Assembly (NCBI GenBank): GCA_000511875.1
Contig: AZIN01000001.1
Coordinates: 999,332 to 1,063,331 of the forward strand
Length of the DNA: 64,000 bases
Origin: Gammaproteobacteria bacterium MOLA455
GTDB lineage: Bacteria > Pseudomonadota > Gammaproteobacteria > Pseudomonadales > Porticoccaceae
Direction: 5' to 3'
Shown here piece by piece: positions 60,698-64,000 of this stretch. The position numbers were made by a program, and so were the translations under genes. Below the pieces are notes generated by a model, which did no database searches, was not told the origin of the DNA, and saw nothing but the letters and a program-made list of their open reading frames with translations. Position 1 is the first letter of the stretch. Each line of letters starts with the position of its first letter.

Positions 60698-61489
60698 TTA
60701 TTTAACATTGTTTGACTCTTTTCTGACAAATCGATCAAAGGTATCGGCCACGCTGGCAGACATTTCCGATTTTACCTGCGCCTGACTGACAGTTTTGGCA
60801 ACCTCGCGCATCTCTTCGGCCCTGCGCAGTCCATGAGTGGCTACACGCTCAAACCAATAGTCGACACGATCTTCACACCATCCCATCCCAGGAAAACTGG
60901 TATCCAAAGATGACTTTATTTCGTTTTCTACATCATAAAAGCGAGCGGTTTGAAAACACTCAAGAGTCAGAGCCTCCATACCTTTTATCATTACTGATCG
61001 GCACATCTTTATTGCCGCTGCCCGCCCAACGTCTGGACCCACATATCGACTGTTTAGCCCCAGCTCGCTGAGTGCCTGACTGAGCGCCTTACCTTCGGGA
61101 TGAGCTATCAAAAGTGGTACGGCCGCTTTCTGAGGGTACACAGGTGCCATAATCGCAATATCAACAAGGTTAGAGCAGTATCGGGCATTGGCTTGTTTTG
61201 TTGCGGGCGCTATAGAGTTCATTTCGACAAAATAGTGCGCTGGCCGTAAGTAGGCAGCAGCGTTTTTAGCCACTGTTGAGGCCTGATCTGCAGTGACCAG
61301 GGACAGTACAAATTTGGCATCCAGCATCGCATCAGCAAGGTTGGTCTGAAACTGAACGCCGAGCTGCTTTGCCTGCGCTTTTATTTCAGCATTTTGCTTT
61401 ATATCGTAGACATGCACCTCGGCGTGTCCCGCTAGGTGCTCAGCGAACATCTTCCCGGCTTCACCAAATCCAATAATGGCAATCTTCAA
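60698..61489 (-). CDS. NAD(P)-dependent dehydrogenase, 6-phosphogluconate-dehydrogenase-like with DUF1932 domain
   Basis: This 263-residue protein opens with the dinucleotide fold KIAIIGFGEAGKMFAEHL and has SLVTADQASTVAKNA near 65, MNSIAPATKQANA near 95, and a helical C-terminal DUF1932 region (AAAIKMCRSVMIKGMEALTLECF near 160). It resembles beta-hydroxyacid dehydrogenases; the family Lys lies in AAIKM. It starts at a TTG overlapping the ligU stop by 4 bp, so it is translated with the lig genes. It is not LigC, which belongs to the Gfo/Idh family. Its reaction in the pathway is unknown. Confidence 0.82.
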   Translation of the reverse strand: MKIAIIGFGEAGKMFAEHLAGHAEVHVYDIKQNAEIKAQAKQLGVQFQTNLADAMLDAKFVLSLVTADQASTVAKNAAAYLRPAHYFVEMNSIAPATKQANARYCSNLVDIAIMAPVYPQKAAVPLLIAHPEGKALSQALSELGLNSRYVGPDVGRAAAIKMCRSVMIKGMEALTLECFQTARFYDVENEIKSSLDTSFPGMGWCEDRVDYWFERVATHGLRRAEEMREVAKTVSQAQVKSEMSASVADTFDRFVRKESNNVK

Positions 61490-62535
61490 GGAAAGACCTC
61501 TCCATCCATTATTTTACGGGCTGTACGTAAAAGAGCGGTGCGCACAACAGTGCCACCATCCCATTCTAATTCGACCGTAAGCGCTCCAGTAGGATGCTCA
61601 ACATCTATTTGGCAGGGATTGATATCGGCAAACATGGCCATACCGGCACCGACACCCTCGGGTAACATGCAGCCAGCCGCGGCCGAGGCCGCGCCGAGCA
61701 CGCCAACAGACTGGTGGACACGATGGGGAATAAACGTCCGCGTGGAAATAATGCCACCATTTTTAGGTGGCGCAATCAGGCACATTTTGGGAATAGTCTT
61801 GTCCGTAACATTGCCTAGATTCATCATCACACCAGCCTGAAGTCGTATGGCTTCGAGACGTGTTTTCAGCGCCTCATTGGCCTCCAAGACTTCGGGATTT
61901 TCGTCGCCGCTTAAGCCCAGATCTTGCGAGCGTATCAGGACGCTTGGCATGCCATTGTCAATCAGGGTGCAGTCGATGCCGTCAATTCTGTCCATGGCAT
62001 GGCCTGTAGGCAGCAGGGCTCCGCACTGGGCGCCGGCAGTTCCAAAATAGCGTTGCAGCACAGGCGCATGGGACCCGGGCACACCGTCAATTTTAGCCTC
62101 GCCCTCATAGGTCACACTGCCGTCTGGGGTCTGCACAACCAGTTCTGCATAGGCATCAGAGTTCACCATATGCACGCGCACTACTGTTTGCCCAATATCC
62201 GCGATCACCAGGCCACGCTCAATAGCAAATGGACCAACCGCGGCGAGCATATTGCCACAGTTCTGGGCCACTGAAATCGAGCCAGTTTCTGGTGTTACCT
62301 GCAAGAATAGATAGTCAACATCCACATCAGCACGCTCAGAGGGCGACACTATAGCAACCTTGCTTGTGAGAGGATGCGCGCCGCCTAAACCATCGATTTG
62401 ACGGGCATCGGGGGATCCCATAATTCGCAGTAGTATTTGATTGCGAGCTTCTACATCGGCCGGCAAATCCCGTGCGAGAAAAAACGGCCCTTTGGAGGTA
62501 CCGCCACGCATTAGCATGCAGGGAATTCCACTCAC
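61486..62535 (-). CDS. ligU: 4-oxalomesaconate tautomerase (PrpF family; LigU/GalD-like)
   Basis: This 349-residue PrpF-fold isomerase has IPCMLMRGGTSKGPFFLARDLP at the start, GSPDARQIDGLGGAHPLTSKVAIV near 42, and AQNCGNMLAAVGPFAIERG near 85 with the catalytic-type Cys. It moves the double bond of 4-oxalomesaconate in the protocatechuate 4,5-cleavage or gallate pathway. PrpF proteins also act on methylaconitate; adjacency to ligI and ligK decides for the aromatic pathway. Its GTG overlaps the ligI stop by 4 bp. Confidence 0.88.
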   Translation of the reverse strand: MSGIPCMLMRGGTSKGPFFLARDLPADVEARNQILLRIMGSPDARQIDGLGGAHPLTSKVAIVSPSERADVDVDYLFLQVTPETGSISVAQNCGNMLAAVGPFAIERGLVIADIGQTVVRVHMVNSDAYAELVVQTPDGSVTYEGEAKIDGVPGSHAPVLQRYFGTAGAQCGALLPTGHAMDRIDGIDCTLIDNGMPSVLIRSQDLGLSGDENPEVLEANEALKTRLEAIRLQAGVMMNLGNVTDKTIPKMCLIAPPKNGGIISTRTFIPHRVHQSVGVLGAASAAAGCMLPEGVGAGMAMFADINPCQIDVEHPTGALTVELEWDGGTVVRTALLRTARKIMDGEVFP

Positions 62536-63437
62536 ACTAAATGATCCGACCAGTAAAGGGACATCGGATTGTCGACTAACAACTTGCGCTGTAACTCGAC
62601 AGTGGGCGCAATAAATGGAATGCGATCCACAAGCTCACCGTCATCTGCAATATGTGTTTTCATATTGGGGTGCGGCCAGTCGGTACCCCAGAGCACTCGA
62701 TCCGGGAAGCGTTCAACCAGCGTTCGGGCAAAAGGCGTGACATCATCGTAGGGCGGGCCAGTGACTGACAACCGTTCGGGGCAGGATACCTTGACCCAAA
62801 AGTTTGGATTGTCATCCATTAATTTTACGAAACGTAAAAATTGCGGATGGGTTGCGGTCAAACTGATATCGGGGCGACCCATATGGTCAATAACCAGGAT
62901 GGTAGGAATTGACTCAAGGAAAGGGGCAATGTCGTCAAGTTCCTCAGCCTCGAAATAGACCACGACGTGCCAGCCCATTTTGGCAACTCGCTGTGCGATG
63001 TTGAGATAGTCAGATTTTGGCGTTGGGTCCACCAGACGCTTCAAAAAGTTAAATCTCACTCCCCTCACGCCGGCAGCGTCAAGCGCTTGTAATTCATCAT
63101 CCGATATTGCGGGATCAACAATGGCTACACCCCTAGCCTTGCCGCCTGATTGGTTGAGGCAATCAACCATGGCAGCGTTATCCTTGCCGTGACAGCTGGC
63201 TTGAACCAAGACGTTTTTATCAAAACCCAGATGATCACGAAGGGCAAATAACTTGGCCGCAGGCGCATCGTGAGGGGTGTATTTTCGAATCGGCGAATAG
63301 GGAAATTTATCTGAGGACCCAAACACATGGCAGTGAGCGTCCACTGCGCCCGGAGGTACAATAAAATCAGGTTTTTTGGGGCTGGGGTGCACATCGAGCG
63401 CACCTGGCGTCGGTGGCTGAGATTGGAGGCTAGGCAT
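62532..63437 (-). CDS. ligI: 2-pyrone-4,6-dicarboxylate hydrolase LigI (amidohydrolase family)
   Basis: This 301-residue TIM-barrel hydrolase opens the lactone 2-pyrone-4,6-dicarboxylate to 4-oxalomesaconate. It has the HxH motif [18 protein letters not shown] near 35, [14 protein letters not shown] near 128, VIDHMGRPD near 180 and [10 protein letters not shown] near 250 with the catalytic Asp. These match LigI rather than other amidohydrolases. It overlaps ligK by 8 bp and ligU by 4 bp. Confidence 0.9.
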   Translation of the reverse strand: MPSLQSQPPTPGALDVHPSPKKPDFIVPPGAVDAHCHVFGSSDKFPYSPIRKYTPHDAPAAKLFALRDHLGFDKNVLVQASCHGKDNAAMVDCLNQSGGKARGVAIVDPAISDDELQALDAAGVRGVRFNFLKRLVDPTPKSDYLNIAQRVAKMGWHVVVYFEAEELDDIAPFLESIPTILVIDHMGRPDISLTATHPQFLRFVKLMDDNPNFWVKVSCPERLSVTGPPYDDVTPFARTLVERFPDRVLWGTDWPHPNMKTHIADDGELVDRIPFIAPTVELQRKLLVDNPMSLYWSDHLV

Positions 63438-64000
63438 CAGTGTATTTCAACCCTTTTTCTGCGAGCCGTTCACGCATTCCGTAAACGTCTAGTCCAAGTT
63501 CACCGGCGGCAAATTTAGCCCGATTGCGCGCCTCTTTCTCCTCTCGAGCTCGCGCATTCGCCAGTACATCTGTTGCAGTTTCCCGAGGCACTACACAGAC
63601 CCCATCATCATCTGCAACGATTACATCACCAGGCCTAACACCTTGCCCTGCACAGATGATGGGTATGTTGACTGAACCTAGGCTCTCCTTAACCGTGCCT
63701 GTTCCCTGAACATATTTTGACCATACCGGAAAGTCCATTTCTTGCAGCTCAGCGAGATCACGCACACCCCCCTCAATAATGAGCCCGCGAACACCACGGT
63801 ATTTCAGAGCTGTGGCAAAGAGATCACCAAAATAGCCTGCGTCGGACTCAGAGGTCGGCGAAATCACCAAGATATCGCCTTCCTGGCACTGCTCAACCAC
63901 CACGTGAATCATCCAGTTGTCCGCCGGCGGAATAGAGACGGTCACCGCATTGCCTGCGATGCGAGCGCCCGGATAAATGGGCCGCATATAGGGCTTCATA
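63430..64000 (-). CDS. ligK: 4-carboxy-4-hydroxy-2-oxoadipate aldolase LigK (RraA-like), 5' end beyond window
   Basis: About 189 C-terminal residues are visible. They begin [19 protein letters not shown] and include [20 protein letters not shown], the RraA-family core [27 protein letters not shown] (Arg/Asp metal site) and [18 protein letters not shown]. The enzyme splits 4-carboxy-4-hydroxy-2-oxoadipate to pyruvate and oxaloacetate, the last step of protocatechuate 4,5-cleavage. About 40 N-terminal residues lie beyond the right edge. It is the first visible gene of a coupled ligK-ligI-ligU run. Confidence 0.9.
   Translation of the reverse strand, partial: MKPYMRPIYPGARIAGNAVTVSIPPADNWMIHVVVEQCQEGDILVISPTSESDAGYFGDLFATALKYRGVRGLIIEGGVRDLAELQEMDFPVWSKYVQGTGTVKESLGSVNIPIICAGQGVRPGDVIVADDDGVCVVPRETATDVLANARAREEKEARNRAKFAAGELGLDVYGMRERLAEKGLKYTDA

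Overview
The window is chromosomal DNA of a gammaproteobacterium. From about 3.8 to 39 kb it follows the gene order of the Escherichia coli 2-minute region: ampE-ampD, nadC, pilA, pilBCD (the ppdD/hofBC equivalents), coaE-yacG-mutT, secA, then lpxC through mraZ. TonB-dependent uptake, a protocatechuate 4,5-cleavage (lig) cluster and moderate GC suggest a marine heterotroph, possibly of the Cellvibrionales/SAR92 type. That placement is an inference. No transposase, integrase, prophage, CRISPR array or tRNA was recognised.

Layout. 1-2.4 kb: groEL (cut by the window edge) and groES behind a heat-shock-type promoter, then fxsA and a divergent alkyltransferase-like gene. 2.5-9.4 kb: ampG, ampE and ampD for peptidoglycan recycling, a large DUF1631 gene and nadC. 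9.4-14.4 kb: type IV pilus genes, with pilA behind a sigma-54 promoter and divergent from pilB-pilC-pilD. 14.4-20 kb: coaE-yacG, facing mutT, argJ and secA. 20-39 kb: an M23 peptidase, lpxC and a complete dcw cluster (mraZ rsmH ftsL ftsI murE murF mraY murD ftsW murG murC ddl ftsQ ftsA ftsZ), all on the minus strand and mostly with 1-11 bp overlaps. 39.3-40.6 kb: the RNase P RNA gene, three tandem 190-bp palindromic units and a small DUF5062-like gene. 40.7-48.4 kb: housekeeping genes purL, mltF, tadA, epmB and a VOC-fold gene. 48.5-50.2 kb: two leucine-catabolism genes (liuE, liuC). 50.8-58.4 kb: a TonB-dependent receptor, ptsP, a DUF1295 membrane protein and a secreted esterase. 58.5-64 kb: ligK-ligI-ligU, a DUF1932 dehydrogenase, an MFS carrier and a Rieske oxygenase lacking its N-terminus. 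The upstream lig genes (ligA, ligB, ligC, ligJ) would lie beyond the right edge.

The most unusual feature is the number of short tandem repeats. Five arrays of 10-, 13- or 16-bp units sit on the stop codons of ampG, mutT, mraY, mltF and the VOC gene. Six more lie inside ampE, the DUF1631 gene and coaE. Every coding array has a period divisible by three (12, 15, 18 or 24 bp) and no non-coding one does. The 190-bp triplicated palindrome next to rnpB is the second main candidate for something undescribed.
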